Source of the DNA: Bacteroides sp. 224
Lineage (GTDB): Bacteria; Bacteroidota; Bacteroidia; Bacteroidales; Bacteroidaceae
Length of the DNA: 60,099 nucleotides
Reading direction: 5' to 3'
Assembly: GCF_010500995.1 (NCBI RefSeq)
Contig: NZ_QVMK01000018.1
Span: 51,684 to 111,782 of the forward strand
The notes beneath the pieces are model-generated. The model did no database searches. It saw nothing but the letters and a program-made list of their open reading frames with translations, and was not told where the DNA came from. The stretch's first letter is position 1. Each line of letters begins with the position of its first letter. The translations under genes were made by a program, and so were the position numbers. This document shows, one piece after another, positions 44,854-54,800 of the stretch.

Positions 44854-45993
44854 ATGAAAACTTATCTTGTTACCGGTGCGGCCGGTTTTATTGGTGCCAA
44901 TTACATTAAGTATATCCTGGCTAAACATGATGATATTAAAGTAGTGGTACTGGATGCATTAACCTATGCCGGAAATCTCGGTACTATTTCGAACGATATT
45001 GATGATGAGCGTTGTATCTTCTTTCGTGGCGATATCTGCGATCGGGAGTTAGCCGACAGGCTTTTTGGAGAGTATAAGTTCGATTATATAGTCAACTTTG
45101 CAGCCGAGAGTCATGTGGATCGTAGTATTGAGGATCCGCAACTTTTCCTTACTACTAATATACTTGGTACACAGAATTTGCTTGATGCGGCTCGTTGTGC
45201 TTGGGTAATGGGGAAAGACGAACAAGGATATCCCGTTTGGCGCAAGGGCGTACGCTATCATCAGGTATCTACCGATGAAGTATATGGCTCTTTGGGAGAA
45301 GAGGGATTCTTTACAGAAGAAACACCACTTTGTCCACATAGCCCTTATAGTGCTTCTAAAGCCAGTGCCGATTTTATTGTGATGGCTTACCATGATACTT
45401 ATAAGATGCCGGTAACAATTACCCGTTGCTCCAATAATTATGGTCCTTATCATTTTCCTGAGAAACTGATTCCACTGATTATTAAAAACATCCTCGAAGG
45501 CAAGAAACTTCCTGTATATGGTGACGGAAGCAACGTGCGCGATTGGCTCTATGTGGAAGATCATTGCAAAGCCATCGATTTGGTAGTAACCAAAGCCGAG
45601 GACGGAAAGATATATAATGTAGGTGGACACAACGAAAAAACAAATCTGGAAATTGTAAAGCTGACTATAGCTACCATTCATCGACTGATGACAGAAAAAC
45701 CGGAGTATCGGTCTGCCCTTAAGAAAAAAGAAACCGGAGCAAATGGTGAAATTGAAATAGACTGGATTAACAACGAATTAATAACTTTCGTAAAAGATCG
45801 TTTGGGACACGACCAGCGTTATGCCATCGACCCAACTGTGATAACCAATGAATTAGGTTGGTATCCCGAAACCAAGTTCGAAGACGGTATTGTGAAAACC
45901 ATCGAATGGTATCTGAATAATCAGGAGTGGGTGAGGGAAGTTACCAGCGGAGATTATCAACATTACTACGAAAAGATGTACGGTAAACGCTAA
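44854..45993 (+). CDS. rfbB: dTDP-glucose 4,6-dehydratase
   Basis: 379 residues. NAD site TGAAGFIGANYIKYI, catalytic VSTDEVYGSLG with TDE, and YSASKASADF with Y-x3-K of the extended short-chain dehydrogenase family. RfbB turns dTDP-glucose into dTDP-4-keto-6-deoxyglucose, the first step toward dTDP-rhamnose. It is about 20 residues longer than the E. coli enzyme because of an insertion around residues 105-115 (GKDEQGYPVWRKGV). rfbA, rfbC and rfbD are not next to it. Confidence 0.93.
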   Translation: MKTYLVTGAAGFIGANYIKYILAKHDDIKVVVLDALTYAGNLGTISNDIDDERCIFFRGDICDRELADRLFGEYKFDYIVNFAAESHVDRSIEDPQLFLTTNILGTQNLLDAARCAWVMGKDEQGYPVWRKGVRYHQVSTDEVYGSLGEEGFFTEETPLCPHSPYSASKASADFIVMAYHDTYKMPVTITRCSNNYGPYHFPEKLIPLIIKNILEGKKLPVYGDGSNVRDWLYVEDHCKAIDLVVTKAEDGKIYNVGGHNEKTNLEIVKLTIATIHRLMTEKPEYRSALKKKETGANGEIEIDWINNELITFVKDRLGHDQRYAIDPTVITNELGWYPETKFEDGIVKTIEWYLNNQEWVREVTSGDYQHYYEKMYGKR

Positions 45994-46896
45994 TTAGCCG
46001 ATTACCATACCTAACGATAATAAAAAGCCCATCAATAGCATATTGCGTGAAGTTTCGCCTAAGATGCTGTTGAGGGCTTTTCCTTTATGTATCTTCACCA
46101 TTTTATGCCAAGTGATAAAGTGAGGAATCAGGTATAGCTGAGGCAGTAATGCAGCATACCAATGATTATCTTTTAAAAACCAGAAACAAAGTAGTGATGC
46201 GGCTATCCCTAAAAATAAATAGAGATAACGCCCGAATGGCTCTCCAAACCGGACAATAATAGTGCGCTTTCCACTTTTCCTGTCAGCTTCTCTATCCCGA
46301 TAGTTGTTGACTACCAACAAGGTGTCTACTATCAGTCCGCAAATTAATGAAGCTACCATAACCCCCGGAGTGATGTTTAGTGCCTGTACATAGTATGTGC
46401 CCCCCACAGGAACAAAACCGAAGAAGAGAATTACTAATAAATCTCCCCAACCGTTGTACGAAAGCGGATAAGGTCCCGTTGTATAGAGGAAGGCGAATAG
46501 TACACAAACGATACCTACAATAATTAACTGCCATCCTCCATATATAAGTAATGTGGAACCGGTTAAGCAGGCAATAATTACAGTGATTGCGATACCTATC
46601 TTCATGGCACCGGGGGAGATCCACCCTTGTGCACAGGCGCGTTCCGGGCCTAAGCGGTCTTCGCGGTCGCTGCCTTTCAGGAAATCAAAAAGATCATTGA
46701 TGAAGTTGGCAGCAATTTGCATCAATCCGGCAAAAACTGCGCAGATAAGTGCGGGAAGCCACTGAAAGGTGCCATCCATATATGCCAATGCACTACCTAT
46801 CATGACGGGTAGTAAGGCACCTGTCAGGGTTTTGGGGCGAGCGGCAAGAAGCCAGGCTTTGGCTGAATTTTGTTTTATCTCTATCATAGAACACAT
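45994..46896 (-). CDS. menA: 1,4-dihydroxy-2-naphthoate polyprenyltransferase
   Basis: 300 residues, eight to nine membrane helices. UbiA-family aspartate motifs NFINDLFDFLKGSDREDRLG and NNYRDREADRKSGKRT; the start block KAWLLAARPKTLTGALLPV is typical of MenA. It attaches a polyprenyl chain to DHNA for menaquinone. An inner ATG (46887) is equally possible as start. It converges with rfbB with no gap (45993/45994). Confidence 0.92.
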   Translation of the reverse strand: MCSMIEIKQNSAKAWLLAARPKTLTGALLPVMIGSALAYMDGTFQWLPALICAVFAGLMQIAANFINDLFDFLKGSDREDRLGPERACAQGWISPGAMKIGIAITVIIACLTGSTLLIYGGWQLIIVGIVCVLFAFLYTTGPYPLSYNGWGDLLVILFFGFVPVGGTYYVQALNITPGVMVASLICGLIVDTLLVVNNYRDREADRKSGKRTIIVRFGEPFGRYLYLFLGIAASLLCFWFLKDNHWYAALLPQLYLIPHFITWHKMVKIHKGKALNSILGETSRNMLLMGFLLSLGMVIG

Positions 46897-47029
46897 TAAT
46901 TTATAATGCTTTCCGGTGTATTTTTATCAAAATGATATAGTTTTTACTCTTCTTTACAGCGTGCTGTTTTTTATTTGTTACTTTGCAAAAGTAAATAAAA
47001 TAGTTTGTTAGGACAAAGGATACCTTATT

Positions 47030-47857
47030 ATGAGTAAAATTATCTGTTGGCTGCTTGGAGTACTGTGTCTTTTTACCTCTTGTGCTTCTTTAAACTTCTC
47101 CAATCCCGGTATAGGAAGGGTTAAGAAGTATACTTTTGAACATAAGGATATTCCCTCTTCCTTTGACGGATACCGGATCGTGTTTATTTCCGACTTACAT
47201 TATAAAAGCCTTTTCAATAAAAAACGATTAACGCGATTGGTCAAAACCATTGAGAAACAGCATCCCGATATTCTATTGATGGGTGGCGATTACCATGAAG
47301 GTTGCGAGTACGTACCCGAATTGTTTACTACCCTGTCTCGGATAGATGTTGAAGATGGTAAAATAGCTGTTTTAGGAAATCACGACTATGCCGCCTGCTA
47401 TCAGGAGATAGTAAAAACTATGCAAGAGAATGAAATCCGTTTGTTGGAACATGAATTGGATACTATCAGTCGAGCAGGAGAGCAGATTATTATAGCCGGA
47501 GTGCGAGATCCTTTTAACCTGAAAGAAAATGGGCGTTCTCCTTCGTTAGATGTATCGGATGATGACTTCGTAATACTTCTTGTTCATACACCCGATTACA
47601 TAGAAAATGTTCCAGTTACCCATACCGATCTTGCCTTGTCCGGTCATACTCATGGTGGGCAGGTTACTTTCTTTGGGCTTTATGCACCGGCGTTGCGTTC
47701 GCGCTATGGGCAGCGTTTTAGAACAGGATTGAAATATAATAGCGAGGGTATTCCTGTTATTATTACCAATGGTGTAGGAACTTCTCGCAAGAAAATTCGT
47801 GCTTTTGCGCCAAGTGAAGTGGTGGTTGTTAAGCTGAAGAGAAACAAGTCTTTATAG
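47030..47857 (+). CDS. Metallophosphoesterase lipoprotein (YkuE/LpxG-like)
   Basis: 275 residues. Signal with lipobox FTSC (Cys 18), then calcineurin-like motifs FISDLHYKS, MGGDYHEGCE, LGNHDYAACY, LSGHTHGGQVT. The order and GHTHGGQ end match the YkuE family, which includes UDP-diacylglucosamine pyrophosphatases; the substrate here is not proven. It is followed by a tandem repeat array and then the structured-RNA candidates. Confidence 0.85.
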   Translation: MSKIICWLLGVLCLFTSCASLNFSNPGIGRVKKYTFEHKDIPSSFDGYRIVFISDLHYKSLFNKKRLTRLVKTIEKQHPDILLMGGDYHEGCEYVPELFTTLSRIDVEDGKIAVLGNHDYAACYQEIVKTMQENEIRLLEHELDTISRAGEQIIIAGVRDPFNLKENGRSPSLDVSDDDFVILLVHTPDYIENVPVTHTDLALSGHTHGGQVTFFGLYAPALRSRYGQRFRTGLKYNSEGIPVIITNGVGTSRKKIRAFAPSEVVVVKLKRNKSL

Positions 47858-47881
47858 GTCTGCTTAAGTTTCATTTTCCCT

Positions 47882-48007
47882 TTGCTGCAAAGCACGACTT
47901 GGAATTGCTGCAAAGTGCGACTTGAGTTTGCTGCAAAGTAGTGGTAGTACTTTGCAGCAAAGACAAGCCGGTGTTTGCGGCAAACCAGAGTTGCACTTTG
48001 CGGCAAA
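47882..48007. repeat. Tandem array, 23-base period, 3 direct and 3 inverted units
   Basis: TTGCTGCAAAG starts at 47882, 47905 and 47928; the variant TTTGC(A/G)GCAAA starts at 47951, 47974 and 47997, again every 23 bases. The core TTTGCAGCAAA is self-complementary. It lies just behind the phosphoesterase gene. Confidence 0.85.
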
Positions 48008-48097
48008 GGGGAACAAGTGTAGTAACCTGGTTTTGTTGTTTTCTCATTTGAGCGAACAAATATTTTCATTTCAAATGTGAAATGTTTAAAAAAGACG

Positions 48098-48105
48098 TAT
48101 ATTTG
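48098..48105 (+). promoter_or_regulatory. -7 box for the first structured RNA (TATATTTG)
   Basis: A perfect TAnnTTTG. Transcription should begin about 48110, roughly 60 bases before the basal stem of the RNA candidate. There is no coding sequence between it and the terminator at 48307-48334. Confidence 0.45.
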
Positions 48106-48109
48106 CAAA

Positions 48110-48334
48110 ATAAGATCCTTGTTCGCTTGAGGATTGTTTTTTTGAAATAAATGTATTTACAGTCAAATCTCTGAACTGAAAACGACCAAATAGATAAGTA
48201 CACAGAGAGAAGACAAGGTGAATACATCCTGCATAGGGGTGTGTTCCTTTGGCTTTTTCTTACCGTGTGCGGGTTACTTGGTCGTACCTCAGTTCTGTAA
48301 GATAAGCGGAGGTTCGCACCTTTTTTATTTTTTT
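48110..48334 (+). ncRNA. Structured RNA candidate, copy 1, with own promoter-like box and terminator
   Basis: The basal stem pairs 48173-48189 (GAACTGA...ACGACCAA) with 48278-48295 (TTGGTCGT...TCAGTTC), about 15 pairs with a small bulge. The tip hairpin pairs 48220-48229 (GAATACATCC) with 48237-48246 (GGGTGTGTTC), ten pairs, around a 7-base loop. AAGTACAC and the GTGT...TACTT side can also pair, giving a rod. The T-run after AGGTTCGCACCTTTTTT ends it. No protein is encoded. A related copy follows at 48416-48525. A rod of this size recalls 6S RNA, but I do not claim that identity. Confidence 0.55.
48307..48334 (+). terminator. Terminator of the first structured RNA
   Basis: A short stem (AGGT/ACCT with flanking G-T pairs, TCGC loop) is followed by TTTTTTATTTTTTT. 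The stem is weak, the T-run strong. Confidence 0.55.
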
Positions 48335-48415
48335 ATAAAACGATAAAACAAAATATATCAAAACAATATAGAATAAAATACAACATTTAAGGTATAATGC
48401 TTCGTCAGCATTTTC

Positions 48416-48525
48416 TCAAAACTGAAAACGACCAATTTGTAAGTACACGGAGAAAAGCAGAAGGCGAATGCACCCCTTGTAAGGGTGTGTCTTCTTTTTT
48501 CTATCGACTTGGTTGGATTTCGACT
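48416..48525 (+). ncRNA. Structured RNA candidate, copy 2, in the leader of the nine-gene operon
   Basis: It shares with copy 1 the words AACTGAAAACGACCAA, GTAAGTACAC-GAGA-AAG and GAAT-CA-CC...GGGTGTGT in the same order. The basal stem is kept by different bases: 48424-48435 (GAAAACGACCAA) against 48509-48521 (TTGGTTGGATTTC). The tip hairpin CACCC...GGGTG is also kept. No terminator follows; the first gene starts about 50 bases later, so it could act as a leader element. Confidence 0.5.
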
Positions 48526-48575
48526 AATGAGAGAGAGAATTGAAGATGCACCCTTTTATTTTAATTAATATAGAA

Positions 48576-49850
48576 ATGAAGTACAAGAACAGAATCTACT
48601 TAATTTGTGTAACTCTTTTTTTAATCTGCAGTGTAGTTTTATTGACGGCAAGATGTGGTCGAGGAGGAAAAGAAAGAACAACCGGTCCAACGAGCAAATT
48701 TCCCACAGATACAGTGCCCTCCTGCCCTCCTTCTATTAAACCTACGATTAATGTTTACATAGAAAATTCAGGAAGTATGGATGGCTATGTAGCAGGTGCT
48801 ACCGATTTTAAACATGCTGTTTATAGTTATCTAAGTGATATAAAAATTTCGAATATCACAAAAGAGATAAATCTTTTCTATATAAATAGCGAAGTTGTTC
48901 CTTATGGTAATGATATTTCGGATTTTATTGAAAAATTAGACCCAAATTCTTTTCGAATAAGAGGAGGGAATAGAAATACATCTGATATTTCTAATGTATT
49001 AAAAGCAATTTTGCAGGAAACCGAAGAAAATAAGATATCAATCTTTGTTTCCGACTGTATTTTTTCTCCCGGAAGAAACAAAGATGCTGACCAATATCTT
49101 ATAAATCAGCAAATAGGAATAAAAACTAATTTTGCCGAACACTTAGGAAAGAATCCTAGTTCCACCATTTGTATATATCAACTTTCATCTCAGTTTGATG
49201 GTTTTTTTTACAACCGGGAAGATGAAAAAACAAAAATAAACAGTCGGAGACCTTTTTATTTATGGATTATTGGTGATAAGAAAAATGTTTCAGAATTATT
49301 AGGCAAGGTACAGATGTCTAAGATCAAAGGCAGTGGAGTGGAAAATGATTTTACGATTATGGCCGGCAATCAAACTATAGATTATGCAATTCGCCCAGGA
49401 ACAGGAAAGTTTAGACTGAGTAAAAAAGATCCTAAAAAGGGGATTATGAAAGCTAAAAAGGATCGAAATGGGAAAGTTACTTTTGCTGTTAATGCAAATT
49501 TTTCACAGTTTCTTTTAGATGATACTTACTTGAAAAACATCAATAATTACGAGCTAAACGACAAAGATTATGAACTTACAATCACAAACAGCCCTAAAGC
49601 GAATAACAGATATACACATTCTTTGAATTTGTCATCTGATAAAATAAAGCCTTCACATCTTTCTATTAAACTGAAAACTCGTATTCCAGAATGGGTGGAA
49701 CAAATAACAGACAGTGAGGGACTGGATATAAATGCTAATGGAGCCATAAACAAAACTTATGGATTTAAGTATTTAATAAATGGAGTTTATGAAGCATTTA
49801 CTCAACAGAACAATTCTTACACAGAAATAAAAATAAGTATAAATAATTAA
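48576..49850 (+). CDS. VWA-like anchored exported protein (operon gene 1)
   Basis: 424 residues from the chosen ATG. An N-terminal membrane or signal segment (about 8-25, YLICVTLFLICSVVLL) with a cysteine in TARC, a poor lipobox because Arg precedes it. Residues about 55-215 look like a von Willebrand A domain: INVYIENSGSMDGYVAG has the metal-site D-x-S-x-S replaced by E63-x-S65-x-S67, and ISIFVSDCIFS fits the later acidic strand. The rest is beta-rich. In-frame starts at 48540 (TTG) and 48546 (ATG) would put 10-12 polar residues before the signal. It opens the nine-gene operon; next gene 3 bases on. Confidence 0.75.
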   Translation: MKYKNRIYLICVTLFLICSVVLLTARCGRGGKERTTGPTSKFPTDTVPSCPPSIKPTINVYIENSGSMDGYVAGATDFKHAVYSYLSDIKISNITKEINLFYINSEVVPYGNDISDFIEKLDPNSFRIRGGNRNTSDISNVLKAILQETEENKISIFVSDCIFSPGRNKDADQYLINQQIGIKTNFAEHLGKNPSSTICIYQLSSQFDGFFYNREDEKTKINSRRPFYLWIIGDKKNVSELLGKVQMSKIKGSGVENDFTIMAGNQTIDYAIRPGTGKFRLSKKDPKKGIMKAKKDRNGKVTFAVNANFSQFLLDDTYLKNINNYELNDKDYELTITNSPKANNRYTHSLNLSSDKIKPSHLSIKLKTRIPEWVEQITDSEGLDINANGAINKTYGFKYLINGVYEAFTQQNNSYTEIKISINN

Positions 49851-49853
49851 AGT

Positions 49854-50357
49854 ATGGAAGACGTATTAGGAAGCATTTATTGTTGGTTCGAAAGTTTATT
49901 CGGACAAAATTTGGCGAACTATCTATGGGGGTACGACTGCGCTACGCAGGGATATAGTAATCCGAATATTTTTAATAGTATAGGACTAATTGCACTGGCT
50001 GTTTCATTTGTCAGCACAATTTCCTACTATTATATCATCAATCACCCACGCTTTAATCGATTATGGAGTTGGCTTCTTGTTCTTGTGATTAATGGAATAG
50101 CCAATTTATTAATTGGTTATTATATAACTGCAACTGATTTTGCAAACGGAACTATAGGTGATTGTCTTATGCATACTCGTGATGAAGCAGGAAATATCAT
50201 ATCTTGGCATATATTTGAAACCGACTGTTGGATGTTTGGAGTTAGCAATCTGATTGTATCTACCGGATTCTTTATTCTCTTTTCGCTGATTATTATAATT
50301 TTAGGACGCTTGATTCCTCAATTAGCCAGTCGAAACTGCAAATATTCACCTTTTTAA
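49854..50357 (+). CDS. Three-helix membrane protein (operon gene 2)
   Basis: 167 residues. Membrane helices at about 43-62 (IGLIALAVSFVSTISYYYII), 72-92 (WLLVLVINGIANLLIGYYI) and 128-153 (LIVSTGFFILFSLIIIILG). Several cysteines lie outside the membrane segments (positions 10, 29, 106, 126). No known family is recognised. It sits between the VWA-like protein and the tubulin-like protein, so it may anchor the cytoplasmic part of the machine to the membrane; inference from order only. Confidence 0.75.
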   Translation: MEDVLGSIYCWFESLFGQNLANYLWGYDCATQGYSNPNIFNSIGLIALAVSFVSTISYYYIINHPRFNRLWSWLLVLVINGIANLLIGYYITATDFANGTIGDCLMHTRDEAGNIISWHIFETDCWMFGVSNLIVSTGFFILFSLIIIILGRLIPQLASRNCKYSPF

Positions 50358-50370
50358 AATAAATTCATTT

Positions 50371-51810
50371 ATGAGTAAACTATATATATTCGGAATAGGA
50401 GGCACGGGTTCAAGAGTTATAAAGTCGCTAACAATGTTGTTAGCAGCAGGAGTTGATTGCGGAGTTGATACTATAGTACCTATCATTATTGATCGTGATG
50501 CATCAAATGAAGATTTATCAAGAACAGAACTTCTTATTAAAGACTATGTTGAAGCTAATAAAATAGCTGAAACCAACGAAAGAAATAAATTTTTCAAAAC
50601 AAGAATCGAGTTACTTGACAATAAGCTTTGCCTTCAATTAGTGGATAATACTCAAAATTTTGAAGATTTTATTGGCAAAAGAAGCATGAGTAAGGAAAAT
50701 CAGGCTTTAGTTGATATGCTCTTTTCAAAAGAAACTCTGAAAATGGACATGACAGCCGGTTTTCAGGGTAATCCCAATATTGGTAGTGTGGTATTAAACC
50801 AATTTGAAAGCAGCCCGGTATTTAAGGCTTTTGCCAAAGATTTTAAAGATGGAGATAAGATTTTCATAATCAGCTCTATCTTTGGAGGAACAGGAGCAAG
50901 TGGTTTCCCTCTTTTAAGAAAGATTATTCACACCCCCAATGTAAAAGATAGTGATGGAGTGGTTTTAGATAATTGGGGATTAATAAATAGTGCTTTGATA
51001 GGCGCAATTTCTGTTCTTCCCTATTTTACCGTAAAATCTGCTACCGATAATAGTTTGGTTAACTCAGATACATTTATAGACAAAGCAAGAGCTGCTTTAT
51101 CGTACTATAAAACCGAAGACAAAAACATAGATACATTATATTATATTGCCGACAAGCAAACAACCTCTTATGAACATAATAAAGGAGGAGAAACGCAAAG
51201 AAACAATGCTCATTTTGCAGAATTAGCAGCCGCCTTGTCCATACTGGATTTTGTAAACCCTGAAAAAAAGAACGAAAACATCCATAGAGATGAACGAGGT
51301 AAAATTGAAAAGACAACTTATAAAGAATTCGGTATTCAATCCAATGCTTTGGAAATCAATTTCGACAATTTGACAGATGAAACCAGAGCATTGCTCATCA
51401 ATCCACTTTCACGTTTTTTACTGTTCCGGAATTATATGAAGTATGCTTTTGATGAACAACACAAATGTCAACCTTATGCTTGCAAGCGGTTTACAGGTAA
51501 TTTTCGAAGAATAGATGCAGTGAGAAAAATGGAAAGTGTGCAAGATCGATTTTATGAATGGCTAAAGGAAATGGGAGATCAATATCACAAATTTGTTCCC
51601 TTTAATCTTACATCACATAATGCTTTAGACTTCATAAAAGGAAATGTTCATTACATTCAATCAAGAAGTTTTAAATATAAAAATTGGGCCATTGTAGATA
51701 ATGAGCTAAACTATCAGATAGGAAAAATAAAAAAAACATCTGAAAATGAAAAGATATTCATTGAATTGTTTTTTCGGATGTCAGAAGCACTAATTAAATA
51801 TAAAGACTAA
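50371..51810 (+). CDS. Tubulin/FtsZ-like NTPase (operon gene 3)
   Basis: 479 residues, soluble. The N-terminus YIFGIGGTGSRVIKSLTMLL (G8-x-G-G-T-G13) matches the glycine loop of tubulin-like proteins; IFIISSIFGGTGASGFPLL (G172-G-T-G-A-S-G178) matches the FtsZ/tubulin signature GGTGTG. The pattern fits the Tubulin_2-like group (PF13809-type) rather than FtsZ, as it lacks the FtsZ C-terminal tail. It would bind GTP and may polymerise. It starts 13 bases after gene 2 and is followed after 4 bases by an actin-like ATPase. Alternative: a Rossmann ATPase; the second motif speaks against it. Confidence 0.75.
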   Translation: MSKLYIFGIGGTGSRVIKSLTMLLAAGVDCGVDTIVPIIIDRDASNEDLSRTELLIKDYVEANKIAETNERNKFFKTRIELLDNKLCLQLVDNTQNFEDFIGKRSMSKENQALVDMLFSKETLKMDMTAGFQGNPNIGSVVLNQFESSPVFKAFAKDFKDGDKIFIISSIFGGTGASGFPLLRKIIHTPNVKDSDGVVLDNWGLINSALIGAISVLPYFTVKSATDNSLVNSDTFIDKARAALSYYKTEDKNIDTLYYIADKQTTSYEHNKGGETQRNNAHFAELAAALSILDFVNPEKKNENIHRDERGKIEKTTYKEFGIQSNALEINFDNLTDETRALLINPLSRFLLFRNYMKYAFDEQHKCQPYACKRFTGNFRRIDAVRKMESVQDRFYEWLKEMGDQYHKFVPFNLTSHNALDFIKGNVHYIQSRSFKYKNWAIVDNELNYQIGKIKKTSENEKIFIELFFRMSEALIKYKD

Positions 51811-51814
51811 CCCT

Positions 51815-54800
51815 ATGGCAGATAATAATAAAGATACAACTTTTGTTTTTCGCTTACAGAGCGAAACAAATGGACAACATGATTTGAGAAACACACTAAA
51901 ACATTGGGATGAATCATGTATGTATGATGACAAACAGATTGCTACTATCGAAAGTTCTAATAAAGAGTCTTTCAATCAGCCGACTTCCATTCCATCTCCA
52001 TTTGCAAGAATTGCTTTAGTAAAAACAGCCTTTGCAGAAGTAGCAGAATATGGGGAGTCTGCATTGAAAGCTTATCAAAAAATAGTATCAGATAGTCTTG
52101 ATGTGGCAGAAATATTTTTCACTTTTGATAAGTGGAGAGATAAAATTGAGATAATCAGATGGGGGAAAGTTGAAGATTTGAAAAAGCTTGAAGTCGGTCA
52201 TAAACAAATTCAGAAAACGCTGAACACCTTTCTGGTAAATGATGCTGCCACATTCAATTTTGACAAAATGGAATATATCTATATTCTGAAATATAAGAAT
52301 ACCGGAGAAATGATTGGAGCAACTTCGCCTTGTACTCTCTTTTTTAGTTCTGCCAATGATTTGACGGATGTTGAGATTCCACTTAATAATAATCACAATG
52401 CATTTGATGGAAAGATAGTTCCATTAAGTGAACGTAGTTGGGAGTTTAAAAAATATCTATATACTTGGATTAATGCAAATAATGAGAATTGTATTATCGA
52501 AGGCAGAGCAGCAAGTTCCAGATTCTCCGAATTTCAAAAGTATCTTGAACAGCAAAAGCCATTAATAGGAAGAACTGAAGAAATAGACGCTTTAGCTGTT
52601 AACACAGATAGTATATTAAATAGTTCTTTTAAAGTATTAAGAGCTCCTGATGTGGAAGTTTTAGGAAAAAGCTTGTATCAAAACAATGAAGCTACAGCTC
52701 AATATTTAACTGCAGATGATTTGTTGGAAGATAGCATTATAAGGCTACCATACGAAATTAAAAAAGATAGCTTTTTTGATGGAAATCTACAAGAAAACAG
52801 CAAAGAAATGTTTCTACTACCTATAAAAGAGAAATTCTTTGATTTCTATAGTATTGATGATTTAAAAAGAAACATAAAAATAAATCATTCAGGAAACGTA
52901 GTAGAAGTTGAACTACAAACAAATGGCACAAAGTTCAAAAAGGAATATAAAAAATCGAGCGGAAATGTTATAGATTTGAATTTCGATTGTGCTATTTTCC
53001 CTAATGTAAAATTCGAGCAGGATGAACAAGCTTATTATCGTTTTGGTTTAGCTTGTAACTTTAAAGAGAAAGATAAATACAATGTTGATTTTATAAAAAT
53101 CAATTCAGCTATAGATAATTCCAAAAAGCGTTTTTCTGTTCGTAATGAAACGCATATTAATAACTATCAATTAAAAAATTATTCTCTTAATGGCTCAAAC
53201 TTCGATTATGTCCGCATTAATTACGACGGAATAAACGGACTTGTCTTTCCATACTTAGAGTTAAAAACGGGCGAGAAAGAGTTTACGTTTGCCATTGATT
53301 TCGGTACTACCAACACTCATATTGAATATAAAATAGGAAATAGTAATAATATTGTTGCATTCAATATATCAAAAGAACAAATTGACGAAAAGCAAGTTCA
53401 TTGGCTGCATGGAGGAGATGATTATTTAAAAGAAGTTTTTGATGAAGAATTTATTCCGGCATATACCGATGAAGAGTTTAGATTCCCTATGCGCTCTGCC
53501 CTCTCGTATGGAGAAAAAACCAATTGGCAAGATGTTTACCCTTTCGAAAAGGCTAGTGCAGATGAATTGTACGAAAAGCGTGTAGGTTATGATTATGATC
53601 ACACTATAACTGATTTGAAATGGTCCGATAATGGCAATAATCAAAAGCAAGTAAAAGTTTACATTGAGTCCCTGATGTATTTGCTTCGCAATAAAGTAGT
53701 TATTGGAAATGGACGTTTAGAGCAGACTAAAATACGCTGGTTCTATCCTGTGAGTATGGAAAGAGGGAGATACAATAACCTGAAAGAAGCATGGAACTCG
53801 GCTTATGAAAAATATTTTGGAGGAGATAATAATAATATAATTCCAATCACAGAATCGGTAGCACCATTTGAATACTATATTAGAGATCGTGATGCTAACA
53901 ATCTGGTTACCATAGATATTGGCGGTGGAACTACTGATATGGTTATTTCTGCTAATGGGCAAGTGGATCTTATTACTTCGTTTCGCTTTGCAGCAAATAC
54001 TATTTTTGGAGATGGTTACACAGAAACAATGCGTATTAAAAATGGTATTGTTAGACAATTTTTGAATGTCATCAAGGATGACTTGAAAAGTGAATTCGAT
54101 GAGAATAGCCGCCTATTGTTTCTTTTCAACGAAATGTGTACAAATAAAACCTCTACTGATATAGCCTCTTTCCTGTTCTCTCTGAAACAGAATAAAGAAG
54201 TTAGACGGGTAGGTGGAAATCTTGCAGAGAATGCAAATCTTGAAAAAAAACTAATTACTGATACGACTCAGAAAATCACATTCATTTTCTTCTATTCTGC
54301 CATTATCTATCACTTAGCCCAATTAATGAAAGCAGAAAAGCTACAAATGCCAGATAAAATTGTGTTTAGTGGAAATGGCTCAAGAGTAATCTCATTTTTT
54401 ACTGACGATAGTGAAACTCTAAGAGATTACACAAAATTGATTTTTGAGAAAATACATGGAAGCAGTAATTTTTCAAGTAGCTTGGATATTATTCTCAATA
54501 AAGAAAATCCTAAAGAAGCTACCTGTAAAGGAGGTTTCTTTGTAGACAAAGCCGAATCATTTGGTGATATTTATAAAAAGAAAGTTGTACTACATAGTAA
54601 TGGTACTAATACAGTTTTTAAACGAAATGATGATGATATTAATGAGCTCAATACCTATAAAGCTGTCGATGAGGCGTATATCAGTAAAACGGTTGATGAA
54701 GCCAAGAATTTCATAAATTTTGTATTAGACCTTTTACCATTCTTTAGTAACAGAGGTTATAAGCTTAACCAAACATCTATTGAGATTGCGAAAAAAGTCT

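Noticed and set aside
48110..48540. Small protein-coding gene in the leader of the nine-gene operon
   Set aside because: No open frame with start and protein-like composition; base-paired arms explain the sequence better.
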